A program made the position numbers and the translations under genes. DNA of 64,000 nucleotides from Atherix ibis (lineage: Eukaryota > Arthropoda > Insecta > Diptera > Athericidae): the NCBI GenBank assembly GCA_958298945.1, contig OY282610.1:26665167-26729166 (forward strand), written 5' to 3'. Positions 22,807 to 33,854 of the stretch are shown here, piece after piece (within the stretch, counting starts at the first letter, position 1; each line of letters starts with the position of its first letter). The notes below the pieces were generated by a model. It was not told the origin of the DNA. It was given only the letters and a program-made list of their open reading frames with translations, and searched no databases.

Positions 22807-23733
22807 ACAAATCTGTTCAAAAAGTATCGTTAATTTTGAATTTCCGCGGGTTACTTATATTCGATTTTCGGTTTTTTTTTTCGGTGTTAAGTTGGTACTC
22901 ATGTCTCTCACTTATGCCGATAAGTTCGGCCATTTTGAATGTTCAGTTAATTTTTGACAGCTGCTTTGCTTGCACGTATTTTGGCTCGGCTTTACTTTTT
23001 GCCCATTCCAAAAAATGGATCAAAGAATCTGTTTCGGGAACAAGAAAAAGTCACAGGGGACCAGATCTGGGGAATACGGTGGCTGCGGCATTATTAGTGT
23101 GTTGTTTTTGGCCAAAATTTCGCCCACAAGCAACGATGCATGAGCAGGGGCGTTATCATGGCGCAAAAGCCAATTTTTGTTCTTCCACAAATCCGGGCAT
23201 TTCTGGCAGATTGCTTTGCGTAACTAGCGTATAACTGGCAGGTAATATTCTTTATTAACCGTTCTACCCTGTGGCAAGAACTCATGATGCACCACGCCCC
23301 TATGATCGAAAAAAACTATAAGCAAAACCTTCACATTCGACCGAAATTGACGCGATTTTTTCGGTCTTGGCTCGTGCGGCAGTTCCTATTGGGATGATTG
23401 AGCTTTGGTTTCCACGTCACAATCATAAACCCATGATTCGTCACCAGTTATGACCCTCTGGAGCAAATTCGGGTCGTCGCGGACAGAGTCCAACAGCTCC
23501 TTAGTAATGTTAATGCGATGCTGTTTTTGGTCGAAAATGGGCAAAAATCGAAGACGAGCCAAAACACGTGCAAGCAAAGCAGCTGTGAAAAATTAACTGA
23601 ATATTTAAAATGATCGAACTTGTCGGCATAAATGAGAGACATAAGTACCAATATAACACCACAAAAAATCAAAAATCGAATATACGTATTCCGCGGAAAT
23701 TCAAAATTCCCGATACTTTTTCAACAGACCTCG
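22807..23733 (-). mobile_element. irritans-type mariner derivative with inverted 5' arm at both ends
   Basis: A 927-bp element flanked by TA (22805-22806, 23734-23735). The right terminus reads (reverse complement) CGAGGTCTGTTGAAAAAGTA; the left one is diverged in its first bases. On the minus strand it reads FDQKQHR, ELLDSVRDDPNLLQR, VITGDESWVY (first Asp), then VLLIVFFDHRGVVHHEF, LRHDNAPAHASLL (second Asp), and PPYSPDLVPCDFFLF (third Asp). After FLFPK the normal 3' end is missing. Instead, from about 23035 down to 22807, an inverted copy of the element's own 5' end (TTTGCTTGCACG, then ATTCAAAATGGCC) closes it. There is also a stop after QSSQ and a stop just after VIR. The 41-kb copy shares the same junction. 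Confidence 0.9.
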
Positions 23734-23819
23734 TATTTGTATCGGCTTATTGGTTTGCTGTTTGATTTTTAATATTTTTATCTTTTAATATGACACATAG
23801 AATGCGTTAAAATTTAGAG

Positions 23820-24905
23820 TGTTTAATAAGCATTGCCATTTTATTTACAATTAAATAATACTTATAAATTATTGAATTTTAATATCAAAATTCATTCTCT
23901 GTGGAAAATGTGTTTCTCACACTTTGGCAATTTTATGGTCGTCACAATCGCCCTACTGAGTAAGCAATTCAAGCCACAGCGACAAAATGTCACAGCAATT
24001 TTACGCTATTTGACATCAAACCAACATCAATCCGTGTGCGTTGTTTGCGTACAGAGGAAAATATTGCGTCCATAGCGTCCAGTATTGGTGAAGAGCGCGA
24101 TTTGTACATTCGTCACTGTTCACTGCAATTGGGATTGTGTTACTCGACTAGATGGAAGATTTTACGCAAGGATCAAGGATCTTGGTCTGAAAACGTATAA
24201 AATACACCTCCTGCAATAATTGAAGGCAAACGACTTTTGAACAACTTGAGTAAAATCCAAAAAGTGTCGAAAGAGCAACTTGAGGAAAATTTGTTTTTCA
24301 TCAACAAAAAAAATTGCGTTCAAGCTCATTCCTGGTTGAATGAATATGTGAATAAGGAAAATTGTCATATTTGGTCTAATAAACAACGACAGGCAAAACA
24401 AGAACTGCCATTGCACCCAGAAAAATGCACTTTGCAGATAGGTCCGTATTTCTTTAAAGATGACGCTGGTCGCAACGTTATCGTCAGGGGCGCCGGCTAT
24501 TGCCCGATGATTCCGTACTCTTTTTTTTGCCCAAAATTCAACAACTGCATTTGGTCGATATGTGGTTTCAACAAGACGGCTCTATCGTATATGCCACACA
24601 GCACTTGATACAATAGACATATTGAGAGACGAGTTCGGCGAGCAATTTATCTCACGTTTCAGACCGCTGAGTTGACCACCAAGATCGTGCGATTTGACAC
24701 CTCTAGACTATTTTTTACAGGGCTACCTGAAGTCACTTATCGATTCCGACCAGCGTCACTTGCATCCTTTGAAGATACACAGTATACGTGTTATTAGCCG
24801 AATGAATGCTCGAAGAAGTGTTTAAAAATTGGATCTCTCGAATGGACCACTTAAAACGTAGTCGTGACCAACATTTATCAAAAATAATCTTTAAAAGGTA
24901 AAGTA
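23820..24905 (+). pseudogene. DD41D-type mariner transposase remnant
   Basis: Ordered pieces of the DD41D transposase are FYGRHNRPTE near 23930, ILRKDQG near 24160, WLNEYVNKENCHIWS near 24330-24375, and PYFFKDDAGRNVIV near 24445-24485. ASLASFEDTQYTCY follows near 24755. Both the first Asp block (FSDEAHF in the family) and the second (WFQQDGA) are eroded. Stops and frameshifts throughout. Sequence at 55815-56495 is a closer relative (shared EDYSTRVIS-like and WTSRMDYLKRS-like ends) than 61171-62285. Confidence 0.75.
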
Positions 24906-25984
24906 AAAATTGCATTAACCAAAAATTTGAAAAATCACTCGTTAAAATAAGAAAATAATTTTCTTTCTAAAATATCTTATAAAAATTATTAATTTATGAA
25001 GGATCTATCCTAAATTATATTAAATATGGATGAATTCTGAAATGTCGTATGTCTTCGCTAAAAGTTTCTGGCTAAAAGTTATCCTGTTTTCGAAAATATA
25101 AAAGCTTTCGTTCTATTATTAACAGAAAAGCAGCTTACCAAAAATAAACTTGTTATATGGTTTCTAACTAGACAAAGGAATATGGCTATTAGTTGCGAGT
25201 GGGAGCGGGAAGAAGGTGAGCTTTACCGTTAGTGTTATTTAACGTAACAAATGAATACTGACAAGTTAAGGTGGATACTTTTTTGGGCGAATAGGTCTTG
25301 GCACGTTTAGGTTATAGTTGAGTGTATTCTTTTCCAGTTACTGGACGATTCTTTGTCTTTAGACAATCGCTCAATAGTTTTTCGAAAACTCATGAAAATA
25401 TTTTCATTCGAAATCGAAAATCTTCCATTTCAATATAAATTGGATAAAGTTTTAGTATTTATCCTGAATGAGATTTAGCAAAACTGTGCATAAAATGAGT
25501 GTAAAAAGTAAATAGAGTGAAGAATGAAAAGGGAGTGGGGGGTAATTTTAACATGATCAAAATAAGTTGCCTGTAGAGGGTGCCTGTCTTGTATTGCATA
25601 ATCAAGAAGTGGAATGCATTCCTCTTATTGCAATAAAACCTGAGCATACCCTTAACCATTCGATGCTATTGCAATAGAATTTTCATAAAGGATGTGCTTA
25701 TAGATATCGTTAAGCTTATATAAAAGACTAAATCGATATGCATTTCCCTATTGACACGACATTCTCTCACTTAACTGATTGAGTTTCCTTGTTTAAAGTC
25801 TAGACTGATTCGTTAATGTTGAAGAGTTACGAGAATAAAATTTCTTCCATGGTTGAACTTGAGTTAGTAACATTTTTCCAAAGCGGACTAAATGGATTCT
25901 CTAATGTGTAAAAGGATTTATTCGACAATAAGACGATTTTCCATAATAATTATGCAAATGAGAAATTTAGTGTAAACGACTTAC
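24906..25984. other. Presumed intron or intergenic DNA
   Basis: No transposon or coding signal recognised. If the exon at 25985-26328 is real, this is its downstream intron, beginning GTAAGT at 25984. Confidence 0.4.
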
Positions 25985-26328
25985 CTTGTGGGTACTGTTT
26001 GAACACGCTCATCCACCAGCTCCCAGGATGTGATTTTGATGGGCCATGCAATATGACCGAAACTCTCGCGAACTAATGCCTCCCAGGATGCATACGAGGA
26101 TCCGCTTGAATCGCTTTGCAATCTTTCCGATCGCTGGAGGCGGCCCTTTTTACGTGGCGATGATGATGCCGAAAGAGACGCTCCAAACGCCATCACCGTT
26201 TGTGTCGGTGTCTGCGGCTGTAATAATGATGGTGACGGAGGCACTGGTGGAGGCGATGCCAACGGCGGTGATGGTGTACTACGATTTATAGTCAATGGTG
26301 GCGTTGTACTCTGTGCTAACTGATCCAT
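25985..26328 (-). CDS. Probable first coding exon, unknown Ser/Pro-rich protein
   Basis: ATG at 26326-26328 sits in a good start context (CGAAAAATGG). The frame runs 114 codons plus two bases to a perfect splice donor AAG|GTAAGT. Residues 1-45 are Pro/Ser/Thr-rich (MDQLAQSTTPPLTINRSTP, then PPPVPPSPS). Residues 55-80 are basic and Ser-rich (SSSPRKKGRLQRSERLQSDS). Residues 80-112 are more ordered and Trp-containing (YASWEALVRESFG, then HIAWPIKITSWELVDERV). The disordered head followed by a structured stretch, the mixed codon use and a GC content well above the flanks all favour a real exon. I do not recognise the protein. The gene should continue to the left on the minus strand. Confidence 0.75.
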
Positions 26329-26671
26329 TTTTCGTAGCCTATTTATTGATTTTCATTCAAAATATTTTGATTGATTTAGTTTTGTTTTGTTTGGTTGTGT
26401 GTGCGTGTGTGTGTTCTTTTTTTCTATCCTGAAAAGTTTTATTCATTAATACAATTTGCGCTTCTATTTGTCATTTATGGCGGGCTTATACTTTTTATAT
26501 TTCCTAATATTATTCTTTCTACTATACGAATGTGTATTGTTAGAATTTCAATTCGAAATAAATTTAATTGGGGATTTGCTATTCTCTATTCAAATCATCT
26601 AAACTCAATTCGAATCGATTCAATTCAATACAATTCAATTCAGTTCGCTTCTATATAGTACCCTCTTATAC
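26329..26671 (-). promoter_or_regulatory. Upstream region of the 26-kb exon
   Basis: Between the candidate start codon and the 58-codon ORF there is a GT-rich run (about 26394-26416, plus strand) and a run of ATTCA-like pentamers (about 26600-26650). Position suggests 5' UTR or promoter DNA; no TATA box or initiator can be assigned with confidence. Confidence 0.25.
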
Positions 26672-26848
26672 TCAGTTCAATTGAGTATCAACTTTAGCGA
26701 CAACCATAGGCACATCATCCTTAACCATTGATATCAAACCAATCTTCTTAGGCTTAACGAATTCTATTAGCATCGGACTGAACAGAGTTTTCGGCGATTT
26801 AATATAAGCAGCGTCCGTATCGGTATAGGGACAAGAGATTCCTGCCAT
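26672..26848 (-). CDS. 58-codon open frame of unknown function
   Basis: ATG at 26846-26848, TGA at 26672-26674. The peptide (MAGISCPYTDTDAAYIKSPK, then FSPMLIEFVKPKKIGLISMV, KDDVPMVVAKVDTQLN) has balanced composition, unlike the Phe/Ile/Lys-rich noise frames nearby. It is preceded at about 26905 by a good acceptor (TTTCCTATTTCTTTTAG), but the linking frame from that acceptor holds a TAA before the ATG. It could be an upstream ORF of the 26-kb exon's transcript, the last exon of another gene with a one-base lesion, or a remnant. No family is recognised. Confidence 0.35.
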   Translation of the reverse strand: MAGISCPYTDTDAAYIKSPKTLFSPMLIEFVKPKKIGLISMVKDDVPMVVAKVDTQLN

Positions 26849-27154
26849 CAAAGCTTGAACATTTTTTTAAAAATATTTTTGCGTAACTTTCCTTTTGATA
26901 AATCCTAAAAGAAATAGGAAAATAAAGAAATTATATAAGAAAAAATGGCATATTTTCCTTTTACTCATAACATACTCGTATATGCGTAAGTTGTGATAGT
27001 ATTTGGTGCATAACATTATTGTTTATTTTAATTATAAATGAGTTTTATCATATTTTTTTAATTTAAATAGTTATCAAAAATTTTCTGCAAAAAATAAAAG
27101 AAATTAATTTAAAGCTATTATTAAAAAGAAAATTCGAATAATTTCTTATACACA
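26849..27154. other. AT-rich DNA upstream of satellite B
   Basis: Apart from the acceptor-like site near 26905, nothing recognisable. Confidence 0.4.
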
Positions 27155-29255
27155 CAAGGTTTGAGCGATTTTTGTACTAAAAAATAAAGAATCACTTATT
27201 AGGTTCAAAAAAATTTTGGTCAATTTAATATAGAAAAAAAATACAATATGAACTATTGTGTACTAAAATGTATTACAGCAATAGTGACTATTATACTAAA
27301 TCACATTTTGGCATGTAAGCAATATTATTATTAGATATTAAATGGCTCATTTTGTACTAAAAATATAATTGGGGAAATTTGATACTAAAAATATATTTAA
27401 CATGTATACAAGGTCGGATATAAAAGAATACAATTTGGCCGATTTTGTACTAAAACAAAAATTTTCAAGGTAAGACACGATATGGATAATTTTATATCAA
27501 AAACACAATTTGGCGGATTTTATACTAAAATAGCAGATGGTAAATTTTATAAAGAGACACAATTTTACCAAATCCTCAGGTAGAAAAAAAAATACATTTT
27601 GGTAGATTTTGTACTAAAGCATAATTTCACTAATTTTTACGATTGAACCCAACTCAAAAAGAGTTTTATCTGGTTTTCAGATTTTTTTAAAAATATAATT
27701 TGGCATAATTTTGTGCTAAAGTAGAATATGGCAAATTTTGTAAAAAAAACCAAATTTTTACAAAATTTTGTGGTAGGACCCAATGTCTATAAAAATAGTT
27801 TTGTATAAAATTATATTTTGATAGAATTCGTACTAAAAGACGATTTTAATAATTGCTCAGGTAGGAACGAATATTTGTACTAAAAAATAACGTGCCAAAA
27901 ATGAACACGATTATACCTTTTTTGAAGCTAGGACACAATACACATATAATTAATTTTACAGAAATACATAATTTGGCAGCTATTGTACTAAAATATGATC
28001 TAAAAAATTTTGTACTAAAACATAATTTTATAGATGCTACAGAGTTTGGAACAACTATATACAATTTTACAGATTTTATACTGAAATGACGTGTGGCGAG
28101 TTTTGTACTAAAATGAAATTTAACGAATTTTCAAGGTAGAACACTATATGTTGAATTTTCTGTTAAGAAAATAATTTGAAGATTTTGTACTAAAACATTG
28201 TATAGCCAATTTTGAAATAATAATTTTACCAAATTTGAAGAAAAGACACAGTATTGTGAATTTTGTGTAACACATATTTTGGTAAATTTTGTACTAAAGC
28301 ACGATTTAAATAATTTCTTAGGTACGACCCAATATTTGTAGTAAAAAATGGCATGGAAAATTTTGTAATCAAACACGATTTTACCTATTTTTAAGCTAAG
28401 ACATAATATGATGAATTTTGTACAAATAAGAACAATTTGACAGCTATTGTTCTAAAATATGATATGGAAAATTTTGTACTAAATCATCTTTATTGTACTG
28501 AAATGACGTGTGGCGAGTTTTGTACTAAAATGAAACTTAACGAATTTTCAATGTACGACACTATATGGTAAATTTATCTGTAACAAATATGATTTGAAAG
28601 ATTTTGTACTAAAACATCGTATAGCCAATTTTAAGACAATAATTTCACCAAATTTGTGAATTGTGTGCAAAACATATTTTGGTAGAGTTTATACTAAAAC
28701 ACTATTTAAATAATATCTTAGGTACGACGCAATATTTGTAGTACAAAATGGCATGGAAAATTTTGTAATCAAACACGATTTTAATATTTTTAAGCTAGGA
28801 CATAATACGGTGAATTTTATACAGATAAGCACAATTTGATAGCTATTGTACTAAAATATGATATGGAAAATTTTGTAATTTCATGTTTATTGTATTGAAA
28901 TGACGCATGGCGAGTTTTGTACTAAAATGAAACTTAACGAATTTTCAATGTATATGGTGAATTTATCTGTAACAAATATGATTTGAACGATTTTGTACTA
29001 AAATACCGTATAGCAAATTTGTACTAAAATATAATTTCACCAAATTTGTAGAAAGGATACAGTATTGTGAATTTGGTAGATTTAGTACTAAAAAACGATT
29101 TAAATAATTTCTGAAGTAGGACCAAATATTTGTACTAAAAAATAATATGGCAAAATTTTGTACTTAAATACAATTTTACCTAGTTTGAAGATCAGACACA
29201 ATATGGTTAATTTTGTATAGGAAAACACAATTCGGCATATTTTGTACTAAAACTT
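27155..29255. repeat. Satellite B (core TTTTGTACTAAAA)
   Basis: About 2.1 kb of diverged tandem units of roughly 40 bp, often paired as about 80 bp, with the core TTTTGTACTAAAA and linkers such as ACACAATTTGGC and TTTTACCAAATTT. A higher-order repeat of about 400 bp is visible: GGCGAGTTTTGTACTAAAA recurs near 28094, 28512 and 28908 with the same neighbours. Short frames here are repeat translations. Confidence 0.9.
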
Positions 29256-30679
29256 TTTTATTACAATTTTTTTTCACTAAGAAATTAATCTTTGTCGCTT
29301 AAACATAACTAAAAAATTTTACGCTAAAACGTAATATTACGAATTGTTTAATTTGATATGAGAATGTGATATGAGAAAAATTTCTAAGAAAATTATTTCA
29401 TTTAATTAAATAAACACAATATTCTTGCTAAAATGAATGGTTAATTAATTATTCTTGCAATGATAATCGATGGGAATATTTTGGAATCATTCAAGTGAGT
29501 TCATCTTTAATTTTGTTATCTAATGTCCTAAATTCGTATTTTTAATGCTAAACGGAAACACTACCAACAAACAAAGTAAATTCAAAAATATTATTTATTT
29601 TTTATAATAAAATAGAAAATTTTGCCTCATTTTAAATTACTAAATCGTTGAATTTATTTGACTATAACTTTTCAATAATATTTCAATAGTCGTTTTAAAG
29701 ATCAACTGCTTAAGATTGGAATCAGATCGAGTTCACATAAGAAAGCAATGAAATGGGACTAAAATGAAAATAGAAAAAAACAACTAATATAATACATAAA
29801 ATAGATAGGAATTTAGTGGTATCAATCTGTGAACGAATAAATTTATCCTTTCTGCATATTATATTTACCATTTGGAAAATATTGGAAATTGGATAAATCA
29901 AGAATAAAGCACATAATTTTCGTTTTGCGAATTGAGAAAATAATGAAATTGCAAATAACAGCAAGACAAAAGGTGAATAGTCACGTAAAATGAAATTTTC
30001 GGATTCAGGATATATAGTATTGACAAAATATATCCTATGTATTTGTACAACTTGCTTTTTGGAATTTCGGTTTTTTTTCCCCGCCTGCCTAAGACAATAT
30101 ATACTAAATAACAAAATAATTTGTACAAAACTAACGAAGAGTTATAAGGAATATTTTATGCCAACGCATCAAATATTTAACAACAGACGTGCAAATGTGT
30201 ACATACATGGACAAAATTATATAAGCAGGAAAAGAGGACATTTACAGACCATATGGAGATAGAGTTATTTACACATCGATTCTAGAATGCTTACTTTTAG
30301 AAGCACTTCTTTTTCGTATTGCTAAATAAGGACTTTTCGATAGTACAACTGAAATGGTTGTCATATTTTTATTAATTTGTAAATACTATCATTACACATA
30401 TTAAATTATTTTTTAATCTTTTTTTTTAATTATTTTTTAAAAGAAAAATGGTGGACTAATTTTTAAGGCTACACAATCGATATTTTTAAACTTTGCGCCA
30501 TTTTTGATAGTTTATCTTATTTTTTTAAGGGTTTATAGTATTTTTGGTAAAGTTTTCTATTCTCCTTTCAGTATAAATATAGGAGTTTATAGTACTTTTA
30601 ATACTAAATTCACTGTTTCAAAAATTTTTGCCGAATATTATCTGCCAAAACACAAAAAGCTTCGGAAATTTTTATCTAT
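29256..30679. other. AT-rich DNA with one long noise-like frame
   Basis: A 130-codon minus-strand frame (29722-30114) is the longest outside transposons. It is rich in Phe, Ile, Leu and Ser, with possible hydrophobic stretches, but no family, start context or splice sites single it out. I do not call it a gene. Confidence 0.35.
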
Positions 30680-31440
30680 TCGGCCATTTTGAATGTTCAG
30701 TTAATTTTTGACAGCTGCTTTGCTTGCACGTGTTTTGGCTCATCTTCGATTTTTGCCCATTTCAAAAAATGGTTCAAAGAATCTGTATCAAATTTTGTGT
30801 GAAAAACAAATTTAATTGCGCGGACACATTCCGAATTTGAACTGCGGCATATGGTGAAGCTACCTTAGACCGAAGCAACGTTTGTCGGTGGTACTAAATG
30901 TTCTCAGAGGGCCAAGAAGATGTGAACGACATTCGGTCGAATGTGAAGGTTTTGTTTACAGTTTTCTTCAATTGCAGGGGCGTGATGCATCATGAGTTCT
31001 TGCCACAGGGTAGAACGGTCAATAAGGAATATTACCTGCAAATTATTTGCAAGTTGCGCGAATCAACACGTCAGAAACGCCCGGATATATGGAAGAACAA
31101 AAATTGACTTTTTCAACATGATAACGCCCCTGCTCACGCATCGTTGCTAATGCAGCCACTGTATTCCCCAGATCTGACTTCCTGTGACTTTTTCTTGCTA
31201 CCGAAACTGAAGAGCCCCATAAAAGGACGACGCTACGCTTCCTATGATTGAGGAGATAAATACGGCATCGAAGGAGGAGCTGAACAAGATCACAAAAAAT
31301 GATTTTTTGAAGTGCTTCGAGGATTGGAAAAAACGTTGACACAAGTATATAATATCTGGTGGGGATTGCTTTGAAGGGGACAAAATAGATATTCATGCAA
31401 AAATAAATATAATAATTTTTGAAAAAAACTCAGGCGTTAT
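30680..31440 (+). pseudogene. irritans-type mariner remnant, 5'-truncated and internally deleted
   Basis: Starts abruptly at TTCGGCCATTTTGAATG, which in the 22.8-kb copy lies well inside the element, so the 5' inverted end is gone. Reading on gives FCVKNKFNCADTF, AYGEAT, WYKMFSEGQEDVND. A deletion then jumps to RSNVKVLFTVFF and VMHHEFLPQGRTVNKEYYL, then HDNAPAHASLL and YSPDLTSCDFFLLPKLKSP. The first catalytic Asp block is lost in the deletion and several stops follow. Unlike the copies at 22.8 and 41 kb this one keeps the normal 3' coding end (KGRRYASYD, then a decayed tail), so it represents the unrearranged form. Confidence 0.85.
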
Positions 31441-32094
31441 CCGTTTTTTTTGTCTCATTTTGTACACACATACCAGAATCTCCTAAAATGATCCTTACAC
31501 GTTTTTCGCTATGAGGATTATTTTTTCTACCTGTTGCCGAAAATTTTGTATGTATTTTGTTTCATATCCTTACAATTAAATTGTTCGAAAATTTAAATTT
31601 TTTTCAATATTTCGAAACAATTCCTTAGAGTATATTTTCTGCCTTTAAAGGATATTTTTTGGAAAAGAAGGACTAATTTACTAACGAGTATGTTAATTTG
31701 GATTTTGATTTTATATAAAACAATTTTATAGTCTACACCAAAACCAAATTTTTAAAAGAAATGAAAATATTAAAACAAATAAAAGGAAGATAATTTTTAC
31801 TGAAAACGTTTATAGTCAGAAATTTAACAATATCATTAGGGATGAGGTCCTTATAGAATTTATTCTAGAATTATTCTGAAATAAAAAAGCAAATTTTTTT
31901 TTTAAAAAGAAATTAATTGTAAAAATTCAAATTAAAGTTCAACTTTTACATATTACCAAAATGTTGCTAAAAGTGGTTTTTAGGGAATGTAAATTGTGTG
32001 ACACCAAAGCGCATGTATATTAATATAATGTTATGGTAGCCGTGGCGATAGTATTGACGATTTGTTCATTACCTAAAATTTAAAGAGGTGGCGC
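31441..32094. other. AT-rich DNA, no gene seen
   Basis: No recognisable feature. Confidence 0.45.
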
Positions 32095-32330
32095 ACAAAA
32101 CACCAAGTCTATGTATGCATGGAGTTTTCGGTTAGTTTTGATCAGTACTGCTGTAAGAAGATTTAATGATTCGATGACGCTTCGTCGATTCTACGGCGCA
32201 ACCGATCGTATGATACGAAAATGTACGAGGAGAACATGTGTCAGCCGGCGTAATGAAGCAATAGAGTTTACTCGAGGCATCCGGCGTTGAGCTGTCGAGG
32301 CGAATGGATTGTTAAATATCCAAAATAGAA
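32095..32330. other. Unexplained higher-GC island
   Basis: This stretch has many CpG-containing words (GATGACGCTTCGTCGATT, GGCGCAACCGATCG) in otherwise AT-rich DNA. A plus-strand frame reads TLRRFYGATDRMIRKCTRR, TCVSRRNEAIEFTRGIRR, stop, AVEANGLLNIQNRI. A minus-strand frame is also largely open. It may be an eroded transposon gene or host exon; I recognise no family. Confidence 0.35.
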
Positions 32331-32425
32331 TTAAATATTTTTAACAAAAATACTTCCAACTGCCGCCATCTTAAAATTGCTCATCAGATTTCAACTATAT
32401 AAACATGAAAAAAAAAATTGAACTA

Positions 32426-33713
32426 CCAGGTGTATAAGCTTAAATCCGCTGTTTGTTCATAGATGGCGTGAGTGAGCGTATTAAGCTACCATGGGCACGC
32501 CATACTGTTTTTTTTATGAGTTTGACATCTGTCAACATTAATCAGTGCACATTGTCAGCAATTTCGTACAACAACATACATTTTTCCTTTGGTAATCATG
32601 TCTAGTTTTGTGCCAGAAAAAGATCATATGCGGGAAGCTCTGCTTTTCTGCTTCAATTTGAAGAAATCGGTTGCCGAATCGCATCGAATGCTTGTGGAGG
32701 CCTATGGTGACAGTGCTTTATCGGAAACAACATGCCGAAATTGGTTTCGTCGGTTCAAAGATGGTAATTTTGACTTGTGGGACAAGAAGCGTGAAAATCG
32801 GCATAGGAATATTGAGGACCATCAATTGCAGGCTCTTTTGGACGAACGCGATTACCGACTGCAAAAAATGCTCACGGAGCAATTGGGTGTTACTCAACCA
32901 GCTATTTCCATGCGTCTCCGTACCATGGGGACAATTGGAAAGATCGGAAAATGGGTGCCGCATGAATTGAACGATAGGCATATGGAGCGACGCCAAAACA
33001 CATACGAAATCTTGCTCGCCAGACCAAAAAGAATGTCGTTCCTGCATCAGATTGTGACAGGCGATGAAAAGTGGATATATTTCGAGAATCCTAAACGGAA
33101 GAAATCATGTGTTGATCCCGGCTAACCATCAACATCTTCCCCAAGACCAAATCGCTTCGGACGGAAGACGATGCTGTGCGTTTGGTAGGATCAGCAGGGT
33201 ATCATCTACTATGAGATGTTGAAACCTGGTGAAACTGATAATGCCCACCGTTACCATTAACAACTGATCAAATTGCACCGTGCTCTGCGTGAAAAAAAGA
33301 CGGATTATCAACAAAGACATGGCAAGCTGATTTTCCTCCACGACAACACATCATCGCACACGTCAAAAATGGGCCGCAACTACTTGGAAACACTCAACTA
33401 TGAGGTGCTACCCCACCCCGTTTATTCACCAGACCTGGACCCTTCCGACTACCACCCGTTTTCGTCGATTGGCTACGCGCTCACTAAGCAGCACTTCGAT
33501 TCTTACGACGACGTCCGAAAATGGCTTGATGAGTGGTTTGCCTCGAAAGAAAAGGAGTTTTTTTGGCGTGGTATCCACAAATTGCCCGAGAGATGGAAAA
33601 AATATGTAGCTAGCGAGGGCAAGTAATTTGAATAAATTTATTTTTGCTTTCTATGAAAAAAAAACATGTGTTTTTTTAACTAAAAAACAGCGAATTTAAG
33701 CTTATACACCTCA
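32426..33713 (+). mobile_element. Mos1-like mariner, full length (1288 bp)
   Basis: Inverted ends are CCAGGTGTATAAGCTTAAAT on the left and TGAGGTGTATAAGCTTAAAT (reverse complement) on the right. TA flanks at 32424-32425 and 33714-33715. The ends resemble those of Mos1 (TCAGGTGTACAAGTA). The 5' untranslated part carries CATAGATGGCGTGAG. A polyadenylation word AATAAA follows the stop at 33631-33636. Structure is complete with no indel in the coding region. Confidence 0.95.
32598..33626 (+). pseudogene. Mos1-like transposase with three nonsense codons
   Basis: One frame of 342 codons from ATG 32598 to TAA 33624-33626, colinear with the 345-residue Mos1 transposase. The catalytic Asps fall at codons 156 (TGDEKW), 249 (FLHDN) and 284 (DPSDYH), exactly the Mos1 positions. 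WVPHEL is at 119-124. Only three stops interrupt it: TAA at codon 176 (33123-33125), TAG at 197 (33186-33188) and TAA at 221 (33258-33260). By comparison with the family, these replace Gln, Trp and Gln, each explicable by one transition. No frameshift was found. The protein is not made in full, but decay is slight compared with every other transposase in the window. Confidence 0.95.
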
Positions 33714-33854
33714 TAGATATATTTTATGTGGGGAAAACGAAATCCATTATTTTTTTACATATGAAAGTTTTCAATTATTATCCGATTTGCGTCAAATATA
33801 CACAGTTTTGTGTTATAATTTGTTGCCATTTTAAAGGTAACTTTATAATCTCAT

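Noticed and set aside
22836..23234. 132-codon plus-strand frame
   Set aside because: It is the reverse strand of the irritans-type mariner derivative, whose coding blocks read on the minus strand.
29722..30114. 130-codon minus-strand frame with hydrophobic stretches
   Set aside because: Phe/Ile/Leu/Ser-rich as expected from AT-rich DNA, no known family, no clear start or splice context; a long chance frame is the simpler reading.
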